In this document: positions 36,229 through 45,546 of the stretch, one piece after another
How positions within the stretch are numbered: position 1 is the first letter of the stretch
Layout of the letters: each line of letters starts with the position of its first letter
DNA from: Ensifer adhaerens
GTDB lineage: Bacteria > Pseudomonadota > Alphaproteobacteria > Rhizobiales > Rhizobiaceae
DNA: 64,000 nt
Direction: 5' to 3'
Assembly: GCF_001270265.1 (NCBI RefSeq)
Contig: NZ_LGAP01000031.1
Span: forward strand, 1 to 64,000
The notes under the pieces: generated by a model
Databases searched by the model: none
What the model was told of the DNA's origin: nothing
The model's input: only the letters and a program-made list of their open reading frames with translations
Translations under genes and position numbers: made by a program

Positions 36229-36403
36229 GCCCCTCATCCCGCTGCCGCGACCTTCTCCCCGCTTGCGGGGAGAAGGGACTTTGCGGCACGCTCCGAGACA
36301 CATTCGGCAGTAGGAATGGGCCAGGACGTGCAGGGAACTGGAGGGGGCCGCACCCTCGGTTCTCCCTCTCCCCGCCGGCGGGGAGAGGGTCGGGGTGAGG
36401 GGC
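36229..36403. repeat. Nested rhizobial palindromes
   Basis: Two strong hairpins, CCTTCTCCCCGC-TTG-CGGGGAGAAGG (36251-36276) and CCCTCTCCCCGCC-GG-CGGGGAGAGGG (36364-36389), are enclosed by GCCCCTCATCCCG and CGGGGTGAGGGGC as an outer inverted repeat. This is a common rhizobial intergenic element. The remaining 36404-36796 before ftsZ2 holds no convincing gene; its last part must contain the ftsZ2 promoter. Confidence 0.75.
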
Positions 36404-36796
36404 AAGCCTGGCCGTTTGCGGGACCGCCAATGTATTGGACGTGATGTTTCCGAACGCCTCAGTGCGCCCGTTAAAGGCGAGCGACGAGCGCTACGTGGCA
36501 TCGCCACTGCCCAACCAAGCAAGAAGACGGCGGCTGCCGGCCTGATCTGGGGCTCATGGCCGGAGTTCGGGGCGGCTTATGCAAGCCATTGATCCGGCTT
36601 CCTATTTCTTTCCTTGGGTTCACGCGATTGACACACTGAATTCCCGTCTGAACGGCAAGCGACAAATGATGTGTGGAAAGTGGCCTTAGCCTTTTCTCTT
36701 GCCTTCTCCGTGGCTTTTTTCAATTCCTAAAATAACAGCTGCCCGATTCGCGCCGATCCGTTGTTTTTGGCGGCGTTCGCCCTAGGAGACAAAGCC

Positions 36797-37837
36797 ATGA
36801 ACGATTTGAAGAAGCCCACGATCACCGAAATGCGCCCGAAGATCACCGTCATCGGTGTCGGCGGCGGTGGCGGTAACGCCATCAACAACATGATCACCGA
36901 AGGGCTTCAGGGTGTCGATTTCATCGTTGCCAACACGGACGCGCAGGCGCTGGCGATGTCGAAGGCATCGCGGCTGATCCAACTCGGCGCCCATGTGACC
37001 GAGGGTCTCGGCGCCGGCTCGCTGCCGGAAGTCGGGCGGGCGGCCGCGGAAGAATCGATCGACGAGATCATGGACCACCTCGGCGGCACGCATATGTGTT
37101 TCGTCACCGCCGGCATGGGCGGCGGCACCGGCACCGGTGCGGCCCCGGTGATTGCGGCAGCTGCCCGCAAGGCCGGCATCCTGACGGTCGGCGTCGTCAC
37201 CAAGCCGTTCAGCTTTGAAGGCAAGCGCCGCATGCAGACGGCCGAAGAGGGCGTCGAGCGCCTGCGCGAGGCCGCCGATACCGTCATCGTCATCCCCAAC
37301 CAGAACCTCTTCCGCATCGCCGATGCCAAGACCACCTTTGCCGATGCTTTCGTGATCGCCGACCGCGTGCTCTATTCCGGCGTCGGCTGCATCACCGACC
37401 TGATCGTCAAGGAGGGCCTGATCAACCTCGACTTTGCCGACGTGAAGTCGGTGATGAAGGGCATGGGCCGGGCGATGATGGGCACCGGCGAGGCGACCGG
37501 CGAAGGCCGCGCGCTGATGGCTGCGGAAGCGGCAATCGCCAACCCGCTGCTCGACGAAGTGTCGATGCGCGGCGCCAAGGGCGTGCTGATCTCGATTTCG
37601 GGCGGCATGGACATGACGCTGTTCGAAGTCGACGAAGCAGCCACCCGCATTCGCGAAGAAGTCTACGACGAGGCTGACATCGTCGTCGGCTCGATCTTCG
37701 ACCGCACGCTCGACGGCACCTTCCGCGTCTCGGTGGTGGCAACCGGCCTCGACGGCCAGCGCAACGCCGCCGACCCGGCGGGCTCTGCGGCGACCGCCGG
37801 CCAGCCCGGCCAGGCGCCGACGCGCACGCTGCAGTAA
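36797..37837 (+). CDS. ftsZ2: FtsZ2, short tubulin-like GTPase
   Basis: A 346-residue FtsZ. The GTP-binding part is intact: [20 protein letters not shown], the tubulin signature [15 protein letters not shown] (about 106-120), NLFRI and the T7-loop [13 protein letters not shown]. After the C-terminal subdomain (SVVATGLDG) only about 25 residues remain, so the long linker and the conserved C-terminal peptide that bind FtsA/ZipA are missing. A second, tail-less FtsZ of this type is known from Sinorhizobium. The ATG at 36797 has TAGGAG in front. A terminator follows. Confidence 0.92.
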   Translation: MNDLKKPTITEMRPKITVIGVGGGGGNAINNMITEGLQGVDFIVANTDAQALAMSKASRLIQLGAHVTEGLGAGSLPEVGRAAAEESIDEIMDHLGGTHMCFVTAGMGGGTGTGAAPVIAAAARKAGILTVGVVTKPFSFEGKRRMQTAEEGVERLREAADTVIVIPNQNLFRIADAKTTFADAFVIADRVLYSGVGCITDLIVKEGLINLDFADVKSVMKGMGRAMMGTGEATGEGRALMAAEAAIANPLLDEVSMRGAKGVLISISGGMDMTLFEVDEAATRIREEVYDEADIVVGSIFDRTLDGTFRVSVVATGLDGQRNAADPAGSAATAGQPGQAPTRTLQ

Positions 37838-37896
37838 CGGTTCCGCATCGCGCGCTGCCAGGTCAAGGTCGCGCCGGCGCGTTCTGCCTTTCGTTC

Positions 37897-37937
37897 AAAA
37901 TCCTCCCGTGCGATGACAGCCGCGGGGGGATTTTTTG
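37897..37937 (+). terminator. Intrinsic terminator of ftsZ2
   Basis: AAAATCCTCCCG pairs with CGCGGGGGGATTTTTT; the stem ends in a T run. The next gene starts four bases later. Confidence 0.75.
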
Positions 37938-37941
37938 CTTT

Positions 37942-38757
37942 ATGGATGAGACGGGCATAACGGACGCGGAAAGAGGCGGGCACGTGGGTTTCGCCGAAGA
38001 CGAGGCAAAGGCCGAGCAGCGCGTGCGGGCGGTTGGCACGGCGGAAACGATCGTGAGCGAGCGCTACCCCGACGCGCTGTTTGCCATTGCCGCCGGCTCC
38101 ATCCTGCGCGGCGAGGGCACGCCATCTTCCGATATCGATCTGGTGGTGCTGCACGAAAGCTTGAGCAATGCCTGGCGCGAGAGCTTTGCGGCCGGTGGAT
38201 TTCCGGTGGAGGCCTTCGTCCATGATTTCGAGACGCTGAACTGGTTTGTCGATCAGGATATTGCCAGCGGCTATCCTGTGCTTCTCGACATGGTGGCGGG
38301 CGGGACGGTTGTCGGCCGGGATGTCGATCGTGGCGTGGCGCTGCAGGTCGAGGCAAAAGCAATGCTTACGCGCGGGCCGGGCGATCTCGGCGCCGGGCGG
38401 CGCGACGTGCTGCGCTACCAGATCACCGATCTGCTCGACGACCTGAGGGACGTGCGTCCGAATGCGGAGATGCGGGCGATTGCTGCCGCACTTCACCAGC
38501 CGCTTTGCGACCTGGCGCTTCTCGGGCGCGGCCATTGGTCCGGCAAGGGCAAATGGCTGCCGCGGCTTCTGCAGCGCATTGACCCCGCGCTGGCGCAGCG
38601 TTTCGACGACGCCTTCCGGTTGGCCGGCGAGGGGCAGCCAGATGCGCTGGTGGCGCTCGCGCGGGGCGAACTTGAGCGCCAGGGCGGACCGCTGTTTGAT
38701 GGTGATCGCCGCGATGCGCCGCAGGCGGCGCGGCGGCAGGGTGGGCTTTCAGGCTAG
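37942..38757 (+). CDS. Nucleotidyltransferase-domain protein
   Basis: A 271-residue protein with the pol-beta-type nucleotidyltransferase signature in IAAGSILRGEGTPSSDIDLV (GSx-G-SDID, the two metal-binding Asp) followed by a helical C-terminal domain. The family includes antibiotic and protein nucleotidyltransferases; no specific function can be assigned. The start at 37942 overlaps the terminator region; later ATGs are not better. Confidence 0.8.
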   Translation: MDETGITDAERGGHVGFAEDEAKAEQRVRAVGTAETIVSERYPDALFAIAAGSILRGEGTPSSDIDLVVLHESLSNAWRESFAAGGFPVEAFVHDFETLNWFVDQDIASGYPVLLDMVAGGTVVGRDVDRGVALQVEAKAMLTRGPGDLGAGRRDVLRYQITDLLDDLRDVRPNAEMRAIAAALHQPLCDLALLGRGHWSGKGKWLPRLLQRIDPALAQRFDDAFRLAGEGQPDALVALARGELERQGGPLFDGDRRDAPQAARRQGGLSG

Positions 38758-38806
38758 AGCAATGCCAGGAAAAGTGTGAAACGGTTTTCCGTCCGGAATT
38801 GCGTTA
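38758..38806. repeat. Single copy of the 54-bp hairpin unit
   Basis: GCAATGCCAGG...CCGGAATTGC, with AAAGTGTGAAACGGTTTTCC in the middle, is the reverse orientation of the unit tandemly repeated at 20098. Confidence 0.75.
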
Positions 38807-38816
38807 CTTCAACGAG

Positions 38817-38859
38817 CTAGATCATTTCACTGTTTCATCGAAACAGTGAAATGATCTAG
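38817..38859. repeat. Perfect 20-bp hairpin
   Basis: Two 20-base arms (CTAGATCATTTCACTGTTTC and its complement) surround the loop ATC. CGCTCTTTTT follows, so on the plus strand it could terminate transcription of the nucleotidyltransferase gene. Confidence 0.8.
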
Positions 38860-38909
38860 CGCTCTTTTTCTGGGTGGGTGCCGGCGGGCGTCGTCTGGCC
38901 GCCGGGTGC

Positions 38910-41164
38910 CTATGTCTCGGCGGCCGCTTCCGGTTCGATCGGCTTCGTCGCGAGCCTCGCATTGGCCGCTGCCGCTTCGGCGTCGCTCAGTCCACCGGGG
39001 CCGGAGCGCACGGTGACGGCGTTGGAGGCGAGGCTGAGGCCGGCCTCGCGCAGCGCCGGCAGCAGCCGTTTCATTGCTTCGCGCTGCAGGATGCTCGGAT
39101 TGCCCGGGCGGGCGGTGAATTTCAGCCGCACCACCAGCGAGTTTTCGGTGACATCCTGGATGCCCTGCATCTTCAAGGGTACCAGGAATTCCGGCCCGAG
39201 TTCCTCGTCTTCCAGCATGGCAAGGCCGACCTTCTTGATGGTCTTGCGGATCTTTTCCGGATCGTCGTCGCGCTCGAATTTCAGCTCGAATTTCACTGTG
39301 CTCCAGTCGCGGCTGTAGTTGGTGACGGCCTGCAGCTGGCCATAGGGAATGGTGTGGATCTGGCCGTTCTGGTGGCGCAGGCGCAGCGAGCGGAGCGAAA
39401 TGCGCTCGACGGTGCCCTTGAGCTTGCCGGTGTCGACATATTCGCCGACGCGAAATGCGTCGTCGGCGATGAAGAAGATGCCGGATACCACATCCTTTAC
39501 CAGCGTCTGCGAGCCGAATGACAGCGCCAGGCCAAGCACGCCGAAGCCGGCAAGCAGTGGCGCGATATTGATGCCGAGCGCCGAGAGCACGATGAGGCTG
39601 GTGACGGCGAAGATGCCGCCGAAGACGAGATTGCGAATGAGCGGCAGAATGGTCGAGAGCCGGCTTGCCTGATGGATCTGCGCCTCGTCCTCGGTCTCGC
39701 CGGGCATGGAGACGCGGGCGGTGGGCGCGAAGGCCTCAAAACTGCGCCAGAGGAAGCTGCAGATCACCCAGCTGGCGACGACGGCGAGGCTGATGCGCTC
39801 GAGAATGACGATCCAGCCGACGGCAGCCGTGGTATCGCCCTGGGTCATGATCGGCCGCCAGAGCACGACGATGATGTGCAGCCCGATCAACCACACGGCG
39901 CCGGCAAGGGCGGTCTGTACGCTGCCGGTGATGGCCAGGTGCAGCGGCGAGGAGGCGGGCGGGCGCCGGCGGTCGGCGGCGGGGCCCGCCCGCGAGGGGG
40001 TGCCGGAGGCGGGGGTGGGGAGGCCGGGGAGGGTGGCCCGCGTCGGGCCCCCGGCAAAGCCCCCTGAGGGCTGTTGGGAGTGCCGGCGACGATGCAGCCC
40101 ATCAGCCAGAGCACCAGCGCGCTCAACGCATAGAATTCCGGGACGACGAAGGCGATGGCGCGGCGGACCGGACCCGGCGCATCGCCGGCGAAGAGATTGC
40201 GGATATCGGTGCGGCCGGCAATGAACCAGTAGAGCTTCACGAGTGTCAGCGCGGTGACGCCGATCAGGAACCAGCCCTCGATGGCTGCGGGCTCCAGGGC
40301 GCGTTCGCTGGCGAAGCGTACGCTGGCGCCGACGACGGCGCCGATGGCGCCATAGGCAACCAGCATGGCGAAATGGAAACGTGGCCGGGCGATGGGCAGC
40401 AACCGCGTCTGCGGCCGCGACGGGGCGAAGAGAAAGCGGCCGCAGACCGCATAGGCGGCCGTGGTGACGGCGACGGTTACCAGCGCACGGGCCAGCTCGT
40501 GCGAGGCGGTGCCGGGGGTGAGGAGGAGCCTAAGCGTCGCATGCGCGACGCCTGCGAAGATGACGAGATGGATGATGTCGAGACCCAGCCGCACCAGCGA
40601 AGCGCGGACGCGGTGCAGCACGTCGACGATGGCGAAATGGCCGCCGACGAGACGGCGGAAGACAAAGCTGAGCAGGCCGGCGGCGGCGAGCCCGGCGAGA
40701 ATGGCCGTCAGCGCCACGGCGGTGGCGGACAGGACCGACCACCCCTCGGCGCGTACGCTGGCCGCGACATCGCCCATGACCGCAGCGATCGCCGAGGTGC
40801 CGTTCAGGCCCATCTGCAGGCCATTGACGAAGCGATCCGTCAGTCCGTCGAGCGCATCGTCGGCTGCGGGCAGCGGGGGCTGCGTTGCGGTAGCGGCCTC
40901 GGCGGTGGTGGCGTCTGTCGGCGCCTTTGGTGTGGCGTCTGGCGCATCGCGCCATTCGACGATGACCGGCCGACCGGAAGCGGCAGCGGCCCGCAATGTG
41001 CTTTCGATCTCGTCGCTTGTCTGGCCATGGGTGAGAATGACGGTGATGGGCGCAGGCGGCGTCTGCGCATGGGCGTAGAGCGGCTGAAGGAGCATGAGGA
41101 GAAGGGCAAGGAGTGCAGCAGGCAGGCGAGGCGACGAGGGCAGGAAAAACGCCATGAAATCCAT
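38910..41164 (-). pseudogene. MscS-family mechanosensitive channel, interrupted
   Basis: Two frames together code for a large MscS-type channel. The 5' part (to about 40080) has a signal peptide (LPAALLALLLMLLQPLYAHA), a periplasmic domain (ITVILTHGQTSDEIESTLRA) and several membrane spans. The 3' part (38910-39896) has the pore helix (LAGFGVLGLALSFGSQTLVK), the beta domain (GEYVDTGKLKGTVERISLRS) and the cytosolic cage. Between them, at about 39951-40075, the sense breaks down in a G/C-only stretch (frame A: Pro/Gly/Arg run), and the channel resumes as SPLHLAITGSVQTALAGAVW. So the gene is either interrupted or misassembled there. Confidence 0.85.
39951..40075. other. G-rich low-complexity stretch inside the channel gene
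   Basis: About 125 bases nearly without A or T on the plus strand, with long G runs (GGCGGGCGGGCG, GGGGTGGGGAGG). It does not match either side of the gene in any frame and looks unlike normal coding DNA in this genome. Possible low-quality consensus over a hairpin, or an expanded repeat. Confidence 0.7.
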
Positions 41165-41314
41165 CCGTGAAGCGCTGAGGCGATGGATACCGCAGCAGGC
41201 CGACCGGCCGGCCTGCGCCGCCGGCAGCGGCGGCGGAGCAGGGCGGCTCTTCTATGAGGCTATTGCGAAATTCCTGTCCTGTCGACGGGCGGCAGCGGCA
41301 CCGCCCCCTGCCGG

Positions 41315-42088
41315 TCATTTCGTGGTGTAGCCGCCGTTGACGAGGATGGTCTGGCCGGTCATCCACCAGCCGTCGGACACGAGGAAGCGGATGAAGGGCA
41401 CGATGTCCTCGATGTCGGTAAGGCCGGTGGTGGAGAATTTCGACAGTGCCGAGGCGGTCTTGTGATAGGCGACCGCATCGGCGCCTTCGGCGGGATAGAA
41501 GAAGGGCGTGTCCATCGGTCCCGGGCCGATCGCCGTCACCGAGATGCCGCGATCGCCGAATTCTTTTGCGGCGGCGCGGGTGAAGTGCTCGACCGGCGCC
41601 TTGGTGCCGGCATAGGCGGCGTAAAACGGCGTGAAGGCGCCGAGCAGCGATGTGACCAGCGTGCAGACCTTGCCGTTGTCGCTCACATTTTTGCCGGCTT
41701 CCTTCAGGAAGAAGAAGGCGGACTTGGAATTGACCGCGGTCATCTCGTCATACTCGGCCTCGGTGATGTCGACGAGCGGCTTCTTCAGCACCTTGCCGAC
41801 GGTGTTGACGGCGATATCGATGCCGCCGAGCGCGGCCTTGGTATCGGCAAAGAGCTTCTCCATCGCGCCGGCGCCGGTCAGGTCGGCCTGAAAGGCGAAG
41901 GCGCTGGCGCCGGCCGACTTGATCGCGGCCACGGTCTCTTCCGCGGCTGTTCTGGTTGCGGCGCTGTTGTAATGGATGGCGACGGCGCGCGCGCCCTGTG
42001 AGGCGAAATCGCGCGCCAGCAAACCGCCGAGGTTTTTCGCGCCGCCGGCGATGAGAACGGATTTACCCCTGATGCTGTGATCGGTCAT
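41315..42088 (-). CDS. SDR-family oxidoreductase
   Basis: A 257-residue classical short-chain dehydrogenase: GKSVLIAGGAKNLGGLLARD (cofactor site, GGxxNLG variant of TGxxxGxG), NTVGKVLKKP (NNAG equivalent) and the catalytic Ser-Tyr-Lys in TSLLGAFTPFYAAYAGTKAP (YxxxK as YAGTK). It ends MTGQTILVNGGYTTK. Divergent from a LysR regulator at 42227, its likely controller. Confidence 0.9.
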   Translation of the reverse strand: MTDHSIRGKSVLIAGGAKNLGGLLARDFASQGARAVAIHYNSAATRTAAEETVAAIKSAGASAFAFQADLTGAGAMEKLFADTKAALGGIDIAVNTVGKVLKKPLVDITEAEYDEMTAVNSKSAFFFLKEAGKNVSDNGKVCTLVTSLLGAFTPFYAAYAGTKAPVEHFTRAAAKEFGDRGISVTAIGPGPMDTPFFYPAEGADAVAYHKTASALSKFSTTGLTDIEDIVPFIRFLVSDGWWMTGQTILVNGGYTTK

Positions 42089-42226
42089 GGCCAGAACCCT
42101 TTCGGTGCTTGAAGGGCCGCCCGCTGCGGCCGTCTTTCCACCCGAAGCATATCGTCGGTCTCCCTGTTATAAAGCCGCCGTCCGTGACATAACCTGTCAG
42201 GAATTCCGAACAATGAGTGGCTGATC

Positions 42227-43129
42227 ATGGACCGGATCGAGCTCTTTCGCATTTTCACCCGCGTCGTCGATTGCGCCAGCTTCACCCGCGCCGCCGACAC
42301 GCTGGATATGCCGCGCTCGTCGGTCTCGGCGGCGGTGCAGGCGCTGGAGACCCGGGTCGGGACGCGGCTTTTGCACCGCACCACCCGCAAGGTCTCGCCG
42401 ACCCAGGATGGTGCTGCCTTCTATGTGCGCTGCATGCGGCTGATCGCCGATGTCGAGGAGACGGAAAACCTGTTTCGCCAGGGAGAGGATGGGCCGACCG
42501 GCCGGCTGCGCGTCGACCTGCCGAGCCGGATCGGGCGGCTGATCGTCGCCCCTGAACTCGCCACCTTCCTTGAGCGCTATCCCGGCATCGACGTCGATCT
42601 GGGCATGACCGACCGGGCGGTGGACCTGATCGAGGAGAGCGTCGATTGCGCGCTGCGGGTCGGGCCGCGCAGCGATTCTGCCCTGATCGCGCGGCCGCTC
42701 GGCAACCTCAAGCTCGTCAATGTCGCAAGCCCCGGCTATCTCGCCCGATACGGCACGCCGCAAAGACCTGAAGGTCTCACCCGGCATCTCGCCGTCAACT
42801 ATGCATCGCCGTCAACCGGCCGGGTGGAGGAGTGGGAGTGGATCGAGGGTGGCGAGACACGGACAGTCGCGATGGCCGGCCGCGTCACGGTCAACAGCGC
42901 CGAGGGCAGCATCGCCTGCTGCCTGGCGGGGCTCGGCCTCATCCAGATCCCGGCCTATGACGTGAAGGCGCATCTGGAGGCGGGAGACCTCGTCGAGGTC
43001 ATGCCCTCCCACTGCGCAGCGCCGATGCCGCTGGCGCTGCTTTCCCCGCACCGCCAGCACCTCTCCCGCCGCTTCCAGGTCTTCGCCGACTGGCTGGAGG
43101 GACTGATGCGGCCGTTGCTTGCCGCCTGA
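42227..43129 (+). CDS. LysR-family regulator
   Basis: A 300-residue regulator: HTH (ELFRIFTRVVDCASFTRAAD; PRSSVSAAVQALETRVGTRL) and a substrate domain (GRLRVDLPSRIGRLIVAPEL; CLAGLGLIQIPAYDVKAHLE). The ATG at 42227 overlaps a TGATCATGG run. It is close to the CrgA/YafC-type LysR group found beside SDR genes. Divergent from the SDR, so the promoters share the 138-base gap. Confidence 0.9.
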   Translation: MDRIELFRIFTRVVDCASFTRAADTLDMPRSSVSAAVQALETRVGTRLLHRTTRKVSPTQDGAAFYVRCMRLIADVEETENLFRQGEDGPTGRLRVDLPSRIGRLIVAPELATFLERYPGIDVDLGMTDRAVDLIEESVDCALRVGPRSDSALIARPLGNLKLVNVASPGYLARYGTPQRPEGLTRHLAVNYASPSTGRVEEWEWIEGGETRTVAMAGRVTVNSAEGSIACCLAGLGLIQIPAYDVKAHLEAGDLVEVMPSHCAAPMPLALLSPHRQHLSRRFQVFADWLEGLMRPLLAA

Positions 43130-43229
43130 TCGGGCGCGGGGAGGGTAAACTTGGGGCTGTTTCAGGAGGGGGCCGCGAGGTCGACGAGCGGCAGTTTCGT
43201 CGGGCGCGGCTGATGCGCCGAAGAGGCTC

Positions 43230-43922
43230 TCATAATCTGCGACTTGGCTTCCCATCCTGCTTCAAGAAATCTTCGGCGGTTCGCCCCGGCTCTGCGGTGA
43301 AGGGCTCGTCCAGTGCGCGGAAGTCCGACATCCGATCAATCCGGAAGACGCGAAAGCCGTCGCGCGTCTCGCACCATGCCGCAAGCAGCCAGACCTGACC
43401 ATAAAACGCCATGATGAGCGGGCGAACCCGCCGTTCGCTCATCCTGCCTTCGAGATCGTGATAGGCGAAGTGCACCTTGCGCTTTTCCCGAATGGCGCGC
43501 CGCAACGCAGCCTGATCGATGCTGATCGGTTGGCGCGCAGGTTCGACAGGCGTCCAGAGATTGACCAGGTCGAGTTGCCGGCCGAGGGCGTCGGGTACCA
43601 CTTCTCCGATCTTGTGCAGGGCGCTGGCTGCGGCTTCCGCCAATTCCGGATCGGCCCAGGATTGAACGATGCGTGTTCCCAGAAGCAGCGCCTCGATCTC
43701 GTTTTCATTGAACATCAGCGGCGGCAGATCGAAGCCGGGTCGCAGGATGTACCCGACGCCGGCTTCTCCCTCGATCGGGACGCCACGCGAAACCATGTCG
43801 GCGATATCGCGGTAGACCGTCCGTTCGGACACCTCCAGAAGGGCTGCAAGGTCAGCCGCTCTCGTCGCCTTTTTCCGGCGTAGTATCTGGATGATCTCGA
43901 AAAGACGGTCAGCGCGGCGCAT
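43230..43922 (-). CDS. YafY-type HTH/WYL-domain regulator
   Basis: A 230-residue regulator with an N-terminal DeoR-like HTH (MRRADRLFEIIQILRRKKAT; EVSERTVYRDIADMVSRGVP) and a C-terminal WYL domain (VHFAYHDLEGRMSERRVRPL; WLLAAWCETRDGFRVFRIDR). The upstream NTF2-like gene ends nine bases before, so both are in one operon. Confidence 0.9.
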   Translation of the reverse strand: MRRADRLFEIIQILRRKKATRAADLAALLEVSERTVYRDIADMVSRGVPIEGEAGVGYILRPGFDLPPLMFNENEIEALLLGTRIVQSWADPELAEAAASALHKIGEVVPDALGRQLDLVNLWTPVEPARQPISIDQAALRRAIREKRKVHFAYHDLEGRMSERRVRPLIMAFYGQVWLLAAWCETRDGFRVFRIDRMSDFRALDEPFTAEPGRTAEDFLKQDGKPSRRL

Positions 43923-43931
43923 GCAAGGGGT

Positions 43932-44354
43932 TTACGCGACCATCACGCGGCTCGTCCAGCGCGCTTGCGCGACTGCATCGGGCCATGTCGAGCCGAGCGG
44001 CTGCATCGAAAGCCACGTTTCGGCGAGTTTGCCGCCTTCGACCCTGTAGGATTGAATGCCTGCACGACTGCGGGGCTCGCCTGTTGCGACATCGGTCCAT
44101 TTGAAGGCAAAACGAAACCAGGCGCTCTTGCCCTGAAATGCGTGATCATAGACGGCGACGTGGATATCGGGCCTCTCAAGCCGGACCTTGGCGATCTCGG
44201 CCGCATAGGCATCGCGCGCCACCGTGCGGGAGCCTCCTTCGTCGTGCCGGATATAGTGTTCGCACACGCAGTCCGCCACCAGATCGTATTGTCCCTCGTG
44301 CCACACCTTCTCCCAGCGATCGAACAGGGCGGTTAGCTCGGTATTGTCTGTCAT
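43932..44354 (-). CDS. NTF2/SnoaL-like protein
   Basis: A 140-residue single-domain protein of the NTF2-like fold (LTALFDRWEKVWHEGQYDLV; FRFAFKWTDVATGEPRSRAG; GGKLAETWLSMQPLGSTWPD). Family members bind small ligands or isomerise ketones. The ATG at 44354 is preferred over a start at 44411. Co-transcribed with the YafY-type gene. Confidence 0.85.
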   Translation of the reverse strand: MTDNTELTALFDRWEKVWHEGQYDLVADCVCEHYIRHDEGGSRTVARDAYAAEIAKVRLERPDIHVAVYDHAFQGKSAWFRFAFKWTDVATGEPRSRAGIQSYRVEGGKLAETWLSMQPLGSTWPDAVAQARWTSRVMVA

Positions 44355-44904
44355 CTCTACTCTTTCCGGGTTGGTTGGTCGTGTGTCGCTTGGGGCGCGG
44401 TCGCCCCTCACGTCGGCGATGACACTACAACGGGGCTCCTGACAGCGTTCTGTCAGGAGAATGTCAGGAGCTCGAACTATCCACGGACGATCATACGGGA
44501 GTTGTCTGGCGCGAGAGGAGCCAGGCTGGCGGCGCTACTCTATCCGCGCCGGCAGCATCTCTCGCGTGCTGCCGGGTTTGCGCGAATTGGACAGCGTCGC
44601 TGATGTTGCCGCCGGTTGCGGGGTGAGCGCGTCGTGGCCTTCTTCGGACACCAGCAGAGTTCAGCGGAGCTGGATCGCCATGGTCAAGGCGGAGACCGGG
44701 ATGAGATCAATCGCCGGCACGCGACGCTTCTGACGCCGTTCTTGTCCCCGGCGAACGGGTGATGTCGTAGAATGCCGGGTGACCGTCGCGCGGCGATGGG
44801 GCAATATCGACGTTTGCTGTTGTCATTCCGAGCGCGCCTGCCAGACGGTGGGCTTTCGCCCGGATGCAGTGTAAGAGCCGACCGCGTCTAAACGGAGTTC
44901 GATC
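44355..44904. other. Intergenic stretch with a weak repeat
   Basis: Between the NTF2-like gene and greA I see no credible gene; a 90-codon plus frame at 44461 has no ribosome site and unlikely composition. Near 44772-44812 the blocks TGCCGGGTGACC and ATGGGGCAAT repeat those at 14583. Divergent promoters must lie here. Confidence 0.5.
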
Positions 44905-45387
44905 GTGAGCGTTGCCTTCACCAAGGAAGAAAGTGCCGAAACCGCGGCGGAAACCCTGCTGCCCGACCGCCCGGTTTCGCCCCATCCCAACCTTGTCACC
45001 GAAGCGGGCCTGAAGGCGCTGGAATTGCAACTGCGAGAGGCGCGAGAGGCCTATGATGCGACCAGCACGATCGAAGACGTGAACGAGCGCCGACGCCAGG
45101 CGGCGGGCCCCTTGCGCGATCTGCGTTACTTCGCCGAACGCCTGCACACGGCCCAGCTCGTCGCCGCCCCGGCCTCGACCGACATCGTCGCCTTCGGCAG
45201 CACCGTCACCTTCAGCCGTGACGACGGCCGGGTGCAGACCTATCGCATCGTCGGAGAGGACGAGGCGGACCCGAAGGCTGGCTCGATTTCCTACGTTTCG
45301 CCGGTGGCACGGATCCTGATGGGCAAGGCCGTCGGCGATGTGGCCGAAGTGGGCGGGCAGGAGCTGGAGATTACGGGGATTTCGTAA
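44905..45387 (+). CDS. GreA/GreB-family transcription elongation factor
   Basis: A 160-residue protein with an N-terminal coiled-coil (LVTEAGLKALELQLREAREA) and a C-terminal FKBP-like domain (IVAFGSTVTFSRDDGRVQTY; EDEADPKAGSISYVSPVARI; GDVAEVGGQELEITGI). Gre factors stimulate RNA cleavage in stalled RNA polymerase; the acidic tip residues of the coiled-coil are not clearly conserved, so a non-cleaving Gre-like role is possible. Starts GTG with GGAG eight bases in front. A partial copy lies at 46720. Confidence 0.88.
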   Translation: MSVAFTKEESAETAAETLLPDRPVSPHPNLVTEAGLKALELQLREAREAYDATSTIEDVNERRRQAAGPLRDLRYFAERLHTAQLVAAPASTDIVAFGSTVTFSRDDGRVQTYRIVGEDEADPKAGSISYVSPVARILMGKAVGDVAEVGGQELEITGIS

Positions 45388-45546
45388 CACGCCGACGCGC
45401 CGGCCCATCGGCGCGACAGCGTCGTCTCGCGTGAAAGCCTGACTCGGGAGTTACGGTCCTGGCAACGTCGTCATCGCTGCCGGACGAGCAGACCGCTTCC
45501 TGTCGCCTCCGATCGATCGAGGGCGTTCAGTGCGCAGGAACGCTCA

